A stretch of 64,000 bases of DNA from Mycobacterium sp. SM1 (GCF_018361265.1 NZ_JAFLNH010000001.1:186001-250000), one strand, 5' to 3'; shown: positions 45,271 to 53,552, counted from the stretch's first letter. The notes: generated from the sequence alone by a model not told the origin. Numbers and translations are program-made.

Positions 45271-45727
45271 CGGCTCTGCGACTCCTCTGCGAAAGTGGCG
45301 GATTCGAGACGGGCTGGCAACTATTCGGGTACGGCGTCTGCACGGCTGTTCGGTTGACCGTCAAGCCCCCGGATTCCGGTATTCCGGCACCGGACGGTGC
45401 GCCCGGCGATACGTGATGCCGGGAATCTCACCGGGCTGCGCCGGGCCGGAGAGGCCTGAGGGCTGTCGGCACTGAAAACACTACACCTAGTAGGTCGCAA
45501 TAAGAAGACATACAAGATGTTCTGAACAACATTTATGAAATTCCCTGGTGGTAAGCCACTACCTGCACCACCCGCTGGCGTGTCGCAGGGCACGGAGCGG
45601 CTCATCCGCCGGCCGAACGGCCGCCGGATCACGGCCCTGGCCGGCTACTGCCGCGGGTGACGTTACGGCCGCGCTTGCCCCACTGGCCAGCAAAGCCCCA
45701 CCACTAGGCCGGCGCGGGCACCTCAAC
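45271..45727. other. Intergenic region upstream of nrdH
   Basis: No gene is supported. It holds the nrdHIE promoter region, including the NrdR-box candidates at 45478-45523 and an AT-rich stretch at 45500-45545 that contrasts with the surrounding GC-rich DNA. The far end carries the 3' side of the FMN reductase gene. Confidence 0.5.
45478..45523 (-). promoter_or_regulatory. Paired NrdR-box candidates upstream of nrdHIE
   Basis: On the minus strand 45478-45493 reads CTACTAGGTGTAGTGT, about 12 of 16 matches to the NrdR consensus and nearly identical to the box at nrdF2 (shared core ACTAGGTGTNGTGT). A weaker dyad lies 30 bp away at 45508-45523. The distance to the nrdH start is about 207 bp, so a leader is implied. 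Confidence 0.6.
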
Positions 45728-46279
45728 TCACTTCGATCTCACTTCGGCGGCCAGCTTGCTTACCACGTCACGCACACTGGTTACCAGCTCGGCGTGCTCC
45801 CGCGGGTGCTTACCCTCCAACGACTGCAACGGCACCGACAACTGGATCGACTCGACCACGCGCGGGCCAGCGATGCCAAACGACTTGCGGGTCTCGTTGT
45901 GTCCCCACACCCCGCCATAGCGGCCCAGCGATCCGCCGATGACGGCCAGCGGCTTGTCCTTCAACGCGCTGTTGCCGAAGGGCCGAGACAGCCAGTCGAT
46001 CGCGTTCTTGAGCACACCTGGCACGCTGCCGTTGTATTCCGGTGTGACCACCAGTGCCGCGTCGGCCTCGGCCGCGGCCGCACGCAACGTGGCCACCGAG
46101 GCGGGCATACTCGCCTCATTGTCGATGTCTTCGTTGTAGAACGGCAGCTCCCCCAGCCCGTCAAACACGGTAACGGTGACGCCCTCTGGCGCGCTGTCCG
46201 CCGCCAGCCCGGCGATCTGCCGGTTGACCGACGCTGCCCGCAGGCTTCCCACCAGGGCCAAAACTTTGATTTCCGACAT
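45728..46279 (-). CDS. NAD(P)H-dependent FMN reductase (Rv3054c-like)
   Basis: 183 residues from the ATG at 46279. Flavodoxin-like reductase: ALVGSLRAASVNRQIA (phosphate loop), VVTPEYNGSVPGVLKNAIDWLSRP (flavin loop) and IGGSLGRYGGVWG. Reduces quinones, azo dyes or chromate-like substrates in the family. Divergent from a TetR gene (97 bp apart), which may repress it. Confidence 0.92.
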   Translation of the reverse strand: MSEIKVLALVGSLRAASVNRQIAGLAADSAPEGVTVTVFDGLGELPFYNEDIDNEASMPASVATLRAAAAEADAALVVTPEYNGSVPGVLKNAIDWLSRPFGNSALKDKPLAVIGGSLGRYGGVWGHNETRKSFGIAGPRVVESIQLSVPLQSLEGKHPREHAELVTSVRDVVSKLAAEVRSK

Positions 46280-46376
46280 CTTCGCCGTCCCTTCAGTTGT
46301 CGGCCTACATCCCCCAGGCTGCACCTACCGAACCGGACTGTGGTCCGATTTATTCCGCCCGCGCTACAGTGCAGTG

Positions 46377-46979
46377 GTGAGCGTCCTCGGTCGGTCGAGC
46401 GTGCTGCCCGTGTCCACCCCGCAGGAGCGGGGCGACGCCGCCCGCAACCGGGTGCTGCTGCTCGAAGCGGCCCGGCGGCTGATCGCGGAACGCGGTGCCG
46501 ACGCGATCACCATGGACGACATCGCTGCGGCTGCCGGTGTCGGCAAAGGCACGGTTTTCCGCCGGTTCGGTAGCCGGGCCGGTTTGATGATGGTGCTGCT
46601 CGACGAGGATGAACGGGCGAGCCAGCAAGCGTTCATGTTCGGCCCCCCACCGCTGGGTCCAGGCGCCCCGCCACTGGACCGCCTGCTCGCATTCGGCCGC
46701 GAACGGCTGTGCTTTGTCCACACTCATCACGCCTTGCTGTCGGCGGCTAACCGCGATCCGCAGACTCGCTACAGCGCAGCGGCAATGGTGCAGCGCACTC
46801 ATGTCCGGATGCTGCTGGATTCAGCCGGGACGACCGGCAACCTGGACGCGCAGACCGATGCCCTCTTGGCCCTGCTGGAGGCCGACTATGTCGAGTATCA
46901 GCTCGCCGAACGCGGCCAGACTCTGCAGATGTTGGGAGACGCGTGGGAAAGCCTTGCGCGCAAGCTGTGCGGCAGATGA
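46377..46979 (+). CDS. TetR-family regulator (Rv3055-like)
   Basis: 200 residues from the GTG at 46377; GTG 46374 is equally open. Helix-turn-helix AITMDDIAAAAGVGKGTVFRRFGSRAGL. The C-terminal domain has no recognised ligand motif. Divergent from the FMN reductase. Its TGA overlaps the ATG of the broken dinP, as expected for an Rv3055-Rv3056 operon. Confidence 0.88.
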   Translation: MSVLGRSSVLPVSTPQERGDAARNRVLLLEAARRLIAERGADAITMDDIAAAAGVGKGTVFRRFGSRAGLMMVLLDEDERASQQAFMFGPPPLGPGAPPLDRLLAFGRERLCFVHTHHALLSAANRDPQTRYSAAAMVQRTHVRMLLDSAGTTGNLDAQTDALLALLEADYVEYQLAERGQTLQMLGDAWESLARKLCGR

Positions 46980-47059
46980 GGCGGGGCTGGGTCCTGCAAC
47001 GTCGACGTCGACCAGTTCCTGGTGTCGGTCGATCTGCGCCCCGAACGGGCCGGCCTGCC
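46976..47059 (+). pseudogene. dinP: dinP (DNA polymerase IV) 5' fragment
   Basis: The ATG at 46976 overlaps the TetR stop. After MRRGWVL one extra base near 47000 shifts the frame, and the DinB N-terminus continues as VDVDQFLVSVDLRPERAGLP, matching the first catalytic aspartate block of Y-family polymerases (HVDLDQFLASVELRxxPELAGLP). It stops at the IS605-type element. Position equals Rv3056. Confidence 0.85.
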
Positions 47060-47180
47060 TTGACGTCCTCTCCGCACTGAAGATGCGGGGATTCCTCGTG
47101 TCGGCCAGCTGTCTCGTTGTTCATGCTGCGAGCAACGCCGTGGGCTGGTCGGTAGTGGAGGTTCGCGCCGAGCGGCTCTG
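47060..47180 (-). ncRNA. Candidate omega RNA 3' region of IS605 copy 1
   Basis: TnpB guide RNAs overlap the 3' end of tnpB and run to the element end. Here the transcript would end with the hairpin CCGCA/TGCGG and then GGACGTCAA at 47060, followed by a guide copied from the dinP flank (47059 downward). Copy 2 has the same hairpin with a perfect 9-bp stem. Inferred from family behaviour; expression cannot be seen. Confidence 0.4.
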
Positions 47181-48791
47181 TCGGGTCTTGGCCCGCGCTG
47201 CGCGTCGGGCTTTGATGCGCGCCACGGACCTCCGCGAGGGCGGATGCCTGCGGCCTCGCCGCTTGTGTGCTTGCGCACTACGGCCGGACTTCGGCGGCTC
47301 GTCGACGTCCTGACGATGCCACCAGCCCGCGCGGGCTGACGGCAAGTCCAGCCGGTCGCGACCATCGGCCTGCGTCCGGACGTGCAGTCCCAGGTAGGCC
47401 GAAAACAGGTCCCGATCTTCTTTGATGCCGCACCCGCAACGGTGCACCCGTTGGGAGAGCGGCTTTTTCTTTTTCGTCCCGCACAGGCAGGTTTGCGACA
47501 AGGCGGTCGTGTATGGGCTGTACTGGTAGAGACGACCACCGCTGGCGCTTTCAGCCTTGCGGCGCATCACCTCCACCAGCAACCCCGGCGCCCGGTCGCG
47601 CACACTGCGCGGGAAGTTCTTCTGCCACGAAACGTAATTCAGCTTCTCACACACCACATCGCCGCCGTGCGCCAACAACCTGTTAGCCAGCGCCCCGTGC
47701 AACGTCTTACGGTGCTGCGCGAGCCGGCGATGCTGCTCAGCTACCACCGTGGCGCTCTGCATGGCGGCGCGGGAACGCTGCTGCCAGTCGCAGCGGCCAG
47801 TCTTATGCGTGCCGTCGGGGTTGAAGCAGCCCGGCGAGCCGGCACGGTGCGCACGATCCATGCGCCGCTGGGCACGGCGCAACCTGTTGGTGTCCACCCG
47901 GATCGCCTCGGCGAGCGGCCCAACCCATCCCACCCAGGCCCCGTCGCTGCGCTGGAGGGCCACCGCGATCTGACTGGGCCCCAGATCAAACGACACCCGG
48001 CCATCACCGACCGGATGCCGCCGGGTGGGGCGCCCATCGCAGACCAGTTGCATGCGGTAGGTGTCGCGCCCATTGATGACGGTGCGCACGATGCGGGTGG
48101 ACAACACCTTGCCCGCGGCGATCAGCGCCTCGATCTCGGCAAGCTCGGCCCGCTGCTCCTTACCACGGCGACCCGTCTGGGCGGGCGCGGCGATCGGGAT
48201 CACAAACCCCGCGCCCCACTGCAAGCCCACCAACCGGCCCGCCGCATCAGTCTTAGGCCGCAGCGCACCGTTGCCGTCTTTGGCCGCCAGCGAACGCAAC
48301 CCGCGCCTGGCCGGTTTGAACCGCGGCTTGCCCCGCTGCCGAAGGTGCCACTGCCGAACCGCATCAAACGCTCGCGCCCCCAGACCCTGGGTCTCCTGAG
48401 CCGGCAGGTGCTCCCGCACCCACGACCGCCGCAGCGACGAGGCGTATGACTGCGCGGCATCGGCGGTGAAACCATGCGCCTGCTCGACCGTGCGGAACGC
48501 CGCCGACCGGGCCGCCCGCTCCTTACCGGTGCGCGCCGGCAACTCCCGCGCCGCCTGCCACGCCGGATCGGATTTCACCGCGCGACACCGGGCGATGAAC
48601 TCACCGAGCACCGCGTTATACACCCGCGCGCCGGTGAAAAACCGGGTCCGAATCTCTCGGCACTGCGTCGGCGCCGGGCGCAGCGGCCACGACCGCACAT
48701 GCGTGGGCGCGCCCTTCGGGCGCTTACGCGCACGCGACTTGCCCACCGGCATAGTGTCCGGTGTCGTTGCCTGCTGGTAGCTGTTACCCAC
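47121..48791 (-). CDS. tnpB: IS605-type TnpB RNA-guided nuclease, long variant
   Basis: 556 residues from a GTG at 48791, longer than the usual 400. RuvC residues are present: Asp269 in FDLGPSQIAVA, Glu382 in VVCEKLNYVSW, Asp459/461 in IKEDRDLFSAYL. The zinc ribbon is CLCG (435/437) with CGCG (452/454), a CxC...CxC form instead of the common CxxC...CxxC. N-terminal REIRTRFFTGARVYNAVLGEF is the usual TnpB start. A basic Arg/Lys-rich tail of 60 residues follows. Appears intact, so may still be active. Confidence 0.88.
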   Translation of the reverse strand: MGNSYQQATTPDTMPVGKSRARKRPKGAPTHVRSWPLRPAPTQCREIRTRFFTGARVYNAVLGEFIARCRAVKSDPAWQAARELPARTGKERAARSAAFRTVEQAHGFTADAAQSYASSLRRSWVREHLPAQETQGLGARAFDAVRQWHLRQRGKPRFKPARRGLRSLAAKDGNGALRPKTDAAGRLVGLQWGAGFVIPIAAPAQTGRRGKEQRAELAEIEALIAAGKVLSTRIVRTVINGRDTYRMQLVCDGRPTRRHPVGDGRVSFDLGPSQIAVALQRSDGAWVGWVGPLAEAIRVDTNRLRRAQRRMDRAHRAGSPGCFNPDGTHKTGRCDWQQRSRAAMQSATVVAEQHRRLAQHRKTLHGALANRLLAHGGDVVCEKLNYVSWQKNFPRSVRDRAPGLLVEVMRRKAESASGGRLYQYSPYTTALSQTCLCGTKKKKPLSQRVHRCGCGIKEDRDLFSAYLGLHVRTQADGRDRLDLPSARAGWWHRQDVDEPPKSGRSAQAHKRRGRRHPPSRRSVARIKARRAARAKTRQSRSARTSTTDQPTALLAA

Positions 48792-48849
48792 AGCTCAACC
48801 GTAGAGGTGCCCACTGACACAAACGACGTACCGCCGCGCCCGGCACAGC

Positions 48850-49227
48850 GTGTCGCTGCTGCACGCCCACCTCGTCTTCGTGACCAAATACCGACGCAAA
48901 CTGTTCACCGACCCGATGCTCACCTTCGCCGACACCACCATGCGCACCGTGTGCGCCGAGCTGGATGTCGAGGTGGTCGAGTTCAACGGCGAAGCCGATC
49001 ACGTGCATCTGCTGCTCGCTTATCCGCCCACGCTGGCGATCTCGACGCTGGCGCACCGCCTCAAAGGCCGCACGGCCTACGCCGTTCGCCGGGAATACAC
49101 CGGCGCATGCGGGCGCGCCGGCATGCGCAGCCACCTGTGGTCCCCTTCGTATTTCGCCGTCTCCTGCGGAGACGCCCCGCTGTCGATCATCAAGCGATAC
49201 ATCGACGGCCAAGCCCCACCACTCTGA
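48850..49227 (+). CDS. tnpA: IS200/IS605 Y1 transposase TnpA
   Basis: 125 residues from a GTG at 48850; translation may start a dozen codons earlier (TTYRRARHSV), where only CTG is available. HUH motif DHVHLLLAYPP and the catalytic tyrosine in WSPSYFAVSCGDAP are present. It cuts and rejoins single-stranded DNA at element ends folded as hairpins. 58 bp separate it from the divergent tnpB. Confidence 0.92.
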   Translation: MSLLHAHLVFVTKYRRKLFTDPMLTFADTTMRTVCAELDVEVVEFNGEADHVHLLLAYPPTLAISTLAHRLKGRTAYAVRREYTGACGRAGMRSHLWSPSYFAVSCGDAPLSIIKRYIDGQAPPL

Positions 49228-49302
49228 GCGCCGGGCTGCGCCCGGCGACACACAGGATGGGCTCACCCCGCCACGAATGGCGAGGCTTGGGCCCAAGAAT
49301 TC

Positions 49303-49692
49303 GGTCATCGTCGGGCAACCGCGATCCGAGCCGCGTTGGGTTGCCACCTGCGCCTCCTATGACCCGCACGCCGAATTCGCGCCATCATCTGCTCACAAAC
49401 GGAGTTGTCCCCCTTGGTAGGCATCAGTGGCGCTGTGGGGTGAAGGACCCAAGACCGCTAACCGGCTTGTTTCCACGCGGTCGCCGTTACCGTGCGCACT
49501 GCGACGTGCCGCCAACACCTAGATACGCAAGCCGCAACGGCCCCCCAGGCCGATGCCGATGTCGTCACCGCTGGCTGGCGGGTTCTCGGCTTGTTCCAGC
49601 TGGACCGGCCGGTCCGGCTGTTGGGGGTCCGCCTCCAACCGGCTCTCGCCGGGAATGCGAGCGTCATCCGCTGGGCCGCAACGCCCTGGTGA
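49303..49692 (+). pseudogene. dinP: dinP 3' remnants with internal deletion
   Basis: Directly after the element the frame gives VIVGQPRSEPRWVATCASYDPHAEF, matching DinP VIVGGxGDPxEPRKVVTCASYEARxFG. Then the match is lost. A short piece near 49433-49470 reads GEGPKTANRL (DinP helix-hairpin-helix GVGPKTAKRL), and 49590-49690 reads LFQLDRPVRLLGVRLQPAL, the C-terminal little-finger end. Most of the catalytic core is deleted. The tail overlaps the SDR gene end. Confidence 0.8.
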
Positions 49693-50536
49693 ACACCACG
49701 TTCGCGTGGCGCATCACCACGCTGTAGGGCCACCACGCCGCCCGTTTGAACGCGTAGAGCGCGCGGATATCTGCCGACGTGTAGATCAGGAAGCGGTTCT
49801 TCTTGATGCCGGCCAGGATTTTCTCGGCCGCCTTGTCCGGCGAGACCGCGTGGCCGCTGAAGCGGTCCACCCAGCGACGGACCCTGGGGTCGTCGCGGTC
49901 GACACCAGCGATCTCGACCGTGTTGACCAGCGGCGTGTTCACCGCGCCCGGCACCACGACCGACACCCCGATGCGGTGCCGGGCCAGGTCGAAGCGCAGC
50001 ACCTCGGAAAGCCCCCGCAACCCGAACTTGCTGGCGCTATAGGCGGCGTGCCAGGGCAGCGCGATCAGTCCGGCGGCCGAGGACACGTTGACCAAATGCC
50101 CGCCCCGGCCAGCCGCCATCATCGGCGGGATGAATGTCTCGATCACATGAATCGGGCCCATCAGGTTGACCGCGACCATGGTGCTCCACTGCTGATGGGT
50201 GAGCTGATCGACGGTGCCCCAGGCCGAGACCCCGGCGATGTTCATCACGACGTCCATGCTGGAATGCCGGGTGTGGATGTCCGCGCCGAACACGGCGACC
50301 TCGTGGTAGTCGGCGATGTCTAGGGCCCGGTGCTCGGGCACTCGCGCACCCAGCGCGCGGGCATCGGCCACGGTGTGCGCCAGACCCTCGGCGTTGCGAT
50401 CGGTCAGGTACAGCTCTGCGCCGGCAGCGGCGAGCCGCAGGGCGGTCGCGCGCCCAATGCCGCTGGCAGCGCCGGTGAGAAAACAGCGTTTCCCCGCGAA
50501 ATAATCAGTCCAGGCTTGGCCGAACGTGCTCTGCAT
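49664..50536 (-). CDS. Short-chain dehydrogenase/reductase (Rv3057c-like)
   Basis: 290 residues. Rossmann motif FLTGAASGIGRATAL, NIAGVSAWG, catalytic Ser in VNVSSAAGL and YSASK with Tyr and Lys. The C-terminal 60 residues (KAAEKILAGIKKNRFLIYTSADIRALYAFKRAAWW) are typical of the mycobacterial acyl/oxidoreductase subgroup. Operon partner of the TetR gene upstream in family organisation; substrate unknown. Confidence 0.92.
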   Translation of the reverse strand: MQSTFGQAWTDYFAGKRCFLTGAASGIGRATALRLAAAGAELYLTDRNAEGLAHTVADARALGARVPEHRALDIADYHEVAVFGADIHTRHSSMDVVMNIAGVSAWGTVDQLTHQQWSTMVAVNLMGPIHVIETFIPPMMAAGRGGHLVNVSSAAGLIALPWHAAYSASKFGLRGLSEVLRFDLARHRIGVSVVVPGAVNTPLVNTVEIAGVDRDDPRVRRWVDRFSGHAVSPDKAAEKILAGIKKNRFLIYTSADIRALYAFKRAAWWPYSVVMRHANVVFTRALRPSG

Positions 50537-50584
50537 TGCCGTGACGATACCGGCGGTACCAACCGTTGCCGGAAGTGATGGCTA

Positions 50585-51271
50585 TCAGTCTTTCGGGCAG
50601 TCTTTCGGGCAGTCTTTCGGGCCACCCCACAGCGCGTTCAGCCACAACTGCTCGAGCACCCGCACCCCGCGCTGCACGTCCCCGTCGGGTCCCAGAAAAG
50701 CGCTGTCGCCGGCCAGCAGGAGCGCCGTGGTGACCGCCAAGGTGCGAACCAGAGCGGGAATGTCCTCGCTGATCGGATGCGCGGTGCCGGCCTTGATCTC
50801 TTGCTCGACAACACCAATGATTTGGTCGATCACCGTGTCGATCTGCTGATCGAGAATGGCGCGAATCTCCGCGTCGGTATGACGGGCGGCGCTGCAGGCG
50901 GCCATCACCGGGTCGTTGTGCGCGTAGACGGCGGCGGCACTGCCGACCATCCGCTTGGCGAATTCCGCCGGTGACTCCTCGGGTCCACGAGGGGCGAAGT
51001 AGTGGGTGAGTTCTTCGAGCTCGCGCACGGCTTCGGCCAGAATCTGGGCGAGCACCGCGTATTTGGAGTCGAAGTAAAAGTAAAAGCCCGATCGCGCCAC
51101 ACCGGCGCGGTCGCTGATGGTGCTCACCGAAAGCTCGGCGAAAGGCTTCTCCTGCAGCAACTCGCGCACCGCCTGCAGGATCGCCTGCCGCTGTTTTTCG
51201 CCCCGCCGCCGTTGGGTAGGCGCCACTCGACCCCGGTCGACGCCCCCGCGGGGGTGCTGCTGGATTTCCAC
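50585..51271 (-). CDS. TetR-family regulator (Rv3058c-like) with repeated C-terminal PKDC tail
   Basis: 228 residues from the GTG at 51271; GTG at 51286 and 51289 are alternatives. Helix-turn-helix LSVSTISDRAGVARSGFYFYFDSK, then the EthR-like ligand domain. The last codons are three copies of a 12-bp DNA repeat (50586-50621), giving GPKDCPKDCPKD before the stop. It lies between the SDR and the divergent cyp136, and likely controls one or both. Confidence 0.87.
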   Translation of the reverse strand: MEIQQHPRGGVDRGRVAPTQRRRGEKQRQAILQAVRELLQEKPFAELSVSTISDRAGVARSGFYFYFDSKYAVLAQILAEAVRELEELTHYFAPRGPEESPAEFAKRMVGSAAAVYAHNDPVMAACSAARHTDAEIRAILDQQIDTVIDQIIGVVEQEIKAGTAHPISEDIPALVRTLAVTTALLLAGDSAFLGPDGDVQRGVRVLEQLWLNALWGGPKDCPKDCPKD

Positions 51272-51393
51272 CCCTCGACCTTGCACCACCGGAGTGAAAA
51301 CGAAAAACTTGACAGCCGTCAATTCCGTCCGAAGGATAGGTGCCGGTGACCGCAGCCACACCTGGCTTGCCGCCGAGCGGTTAAGGAGCGTCG

Positions 51394-52872
51394 ATGGGCA
51401 CTATCAGCACCCCCAAGTACCTACTCGACCAGGCGCGTCGCCGATTCACGCCGACACTCAACAACATTCCGGGCATGGGAGCAATCGAGAAGCGCCTGCT
51501 CGCCCATCGGTGGAAAACGAAGGTGCTGGCCGAGCCGCCTGCGGGCAGCGGACTGAAGCCCGTGCTCGGCGACTCCGGCCTGCCGCTTCTGGGGCACATC
51601 ATCGAGTTGTTCCGCGAGGGGCCCGACTACCCGCTGTTTCTGTATCAGACGCGTGGCCCAGTGGTTTTCGTCGACTCGCCGATCTTGCCGGCCATCACCG
51701 CGCTGGGGCCGGACGCCACGCAAGCGGTCTTTACCAACAAGAACAAGGACTTCTCGCAGAAGGGCTGGCATCCGGTAATCGGCCCGTTCTTCAAGCGCGG
51801 CCTGATGATGCTGGACTTTGAGGAGCACCTGGCGCACCGGCGCATCATGCAGGAGGCCTTCACGCGCACCCGGCTGGCCGGCTACGTCGAGCACATCGAC
51901 CGGGTCGCCTCGCACGTGGTGGCCAACGACTGGGTGAGTGACGACGCGCGGTTCCTGTTCTACCCGGCGGTAAAGGAGCTGACCCTCGACATTGCGTCGC
52001 TAGTGTTCATGGGCCACGAGATGGGCACCGATAAGGCGCTAGTGGCCGAGGTCAACAAGGCATTTACCACCACGACCCGCTCGGGCGGGGCGATCATCCG
52101 TTACCCGGTGCCGCCGTTCAAATGGTGGCGGGGCCTGCGGGCACGCCGGCTGCTCGAGGACTACTTCGCCGCCCGGGTCAGGGAGCGCCGTAGCGCCGAG
52201 GGCACCGATATGCTGACGGTGCTGTGCCATACCGAGGACGAGGACGGCAACAGCTTCAGCGATGAGGACATCGTCAACCACATGATCTTTTTGATGATGG
52301 CCGCCCACGACACCTCCACCTCGACGACCACTACCATGGCCTACCACCTGGCCGCCCATCCGCACTGGCAGGAGCGTGCCCGAGACGAGTCGGACCGGCT
52401 CGGCGACGGACCGCTAGACATTGACGCGCTGGAAAAGCTAGAGACGCTTGACCTGGTGATGAACGAGTCGCTGCGACTGGTGACCCCGCTGCCGTTCAAC
52501 ATGCGCCAGGCGGTGCGCGACACCGAGCTGTTGGGCTACTACGTACCCGGCGGCACCAACGTGATGATCTGGCCGGGGATGAACCATCGGCTGCCCGAGC
52601 TGTGGACCGACCCCGACACGTTCGACCCCGAGCGTTTTGCCGAGCCCCGGGCGGAGCACAAAAAACACCGTTACGCCTTTGCGCCCTTCGGTGGCGGTGC
52701 CCATAAGTGCATTGGCATGGTGTTCGGGCAGCTGGAGATCAAAACCATCATGCATCGGCTGCTGCGCCGTTACCGGCTCGAGTTGGCCCGGCCCGGCTAC
52801 CGGCCGCGCTGGGACTACGGCGGCATGCCGATCCCGATTGACGGCATGCCGATAGTCTTGCGCCCGTTATAG
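51394..52872 (+). CDS. cyp136: Cytochrome P450 CYP136
   Basis: 492 residues. I-helix AAHDTSTSTTT, ExxR in MNESLRLVTPLP, haem-binding loop FAPFGGGAHKCIGMVFG with the thiolate cysteine. The family is CYP136, of unknown physiological substrate. Matches Rv3059 in position; its stop overlaps the convergent gene by 6 bp, and the accessory hydrogenase region starts after it. Confidence 0.93.
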   Translation: MGTISTPKYLLDQARRRFTPTLNNIPGMGAIEKRLLAHRWKTKVLAEPPAGSGLKPVLGDSGLPLLGHIIELFREGPDYPLFLYQTRGPVVFVDSPILPAITALGPDATQAVFTNKNKDFSQKGWHPVIGPFFKRGLMMLDFEEHLAHRRIMQEAFTRTRLAGYVEHIDRVASHVVANDWVSDDARFLFYPAVKELTLDIASLVFMGHEMGTDKALVAEVNKAFTTTTRSGGAIIRYPVPPFKWWRGLRARRLLEDYFAARVRERRSAEGTDMLTVLCHTEDEDGNSFSDEDIVNHMIFLMMAAHDTSTSTTTTMAYHLAAHPHWQERARDESDRLGDGPLDIDALEKLETLDLVMNESLRLVTPLPFNMRQAVRDTELLGYYVPGGTNVMIWPGMNHRLPELWTDPDTFDPERFAEPRAEHKKHRYAFAPFGGGAHKCIGMVFGQLEIKTIMHRLLRRYRLELARPGYRPRWDYGGMPIPIDGMPIVLRPL

Positions 52873-53406
52873 CCCGGGGCGGGCGTCACCCAACCGATTG
52901 GCGCAAGCGATCACCGCCTCCAGGGCAGAGCGGGTCGGATCGTCCGACCAGCCCATCGCCCACTCGGCGCGCAAGCCATCGGTGCCGCAGATAAAAGTCG
53001 CGGTCTGCTCGCGCGATCTGAGTTGGTGAAACTTCAGTGTCTCCACCGCGATACCCCGCTCGTAGAGCATCGCGGTGAGGGCCGCGATCGGGCCGCTGGC
53101 GGCTGCCGTCGCCGTGCTGATGCGATCGCCGACGGCTATCACGGCCCGGAAAGTGCGGACATGCGGACCGAGCCGGGTAGCGGGCCGCTCGGGGTCGGCG
53201 CAGCTCCAGTGGCTCAGCCGGACCGGGCCGGAGCTTTGGCAGTAGGCGGCCACGAAGCTCTCCCACGACATAGCATCGGCCTGTTCACGCAGGCCACGTG
53301 GTAACGGGGCGCCGTATCGGTCGGCGAACCACGAGTTCGCGGAACACGCCCGCGACACCGCCGGGGGGTGATGGGGTTGCAACGGTGAAAACGACGAAAC
53401 TGTCAT
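52867..53406 (-). CDS. Stand-alone alpha-isopropylmalate synthase regulatory (LeuA dimer) domain protein
   Basis: 179 residues from the ATG at 53406. The segment SWESFVAAYCQSSGPVRLSHWSC matches the linker ahead of the LeuA allosteric domain (WDAFAEEYLAPVRPLERI in mycobacterial LeuA), and VIAVGDRISTATAAASGPIAALTAMLYERGI with WAMGWSDDPTRSALEAVIACANRLGD matches the leucine-binding domain itself. The catalytic TIM barrel is absent. It may bind LeuA subunits or leucine, or act as a free sensor. Confidence 0.8.
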   Translation of the reverse strand: MTVSSFSPLQPHHPPAVSRACSANSWFADRYGAPLPRGLREQADAMSWESFVAAYCQSSGPVRLSHWSCADPERPATRLGPHVRTFRAVIAVGDRISTATAAASGPIAALTAMLYERGIAVETLKFHQLRSREQTATFICGTDGLRAEWAMGWSDDPTRSALEAVIACANRLGDARPGL

Positions 53407-53455
53407 GTGCCGGTCTTCTCTGGTCAGCAGGGCGACCGACGGCTCGTAGCTACCG

Positions 53456-53498
53456 ACCCGCAGCGGGGGGTCGGTCCGGTTCAGACCCCGCTGCGGGT
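53456..53498 (-). promoter_or_regulatory. Strong inverted repeat in leader of the LeuA-domain gene
   Basis: Perfect 13-bp arms ACCCGCAGCGGGG (53456-53468) and CCCCGCTGCGGGT (53486-53498) flank a 17-base loop, 50-92 bp upstream of the start. No U-run follows, so it is not a classic terminator; an attenuator or operator are both possible. Confidence 0.55.
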
Positions 53499-53552
53499 GC
53501 CGGCTACTACGGCCCGATCGAAAAGACGATGCACGAGGGTCGAGGGTAGCCC

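Larger units (their letters stand above)
47060..49302. mobile_element. IS200/IS605-type element, copy 1 (divergent tnpB and tnpA), inside dinP
   Basis: 2243 bp. tnpB reads left from 48791, tnpA reads right from 48850. The tnpB-side end begins TTGACGTCC with a hairpin at 47070-47092; the tnpA-side end has dyads at 49228-49300 (GCGCCGGGCTGCGCCCGGC and CTCACCCCGCCA...TGGCGAGG). Removing 47060-49302 joins CTGCC to GGTCATC and restores the DinP reading LPVIVG with no base left over, so both ends are placed to the base. Both genes look intact. Confidence 0.93.
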
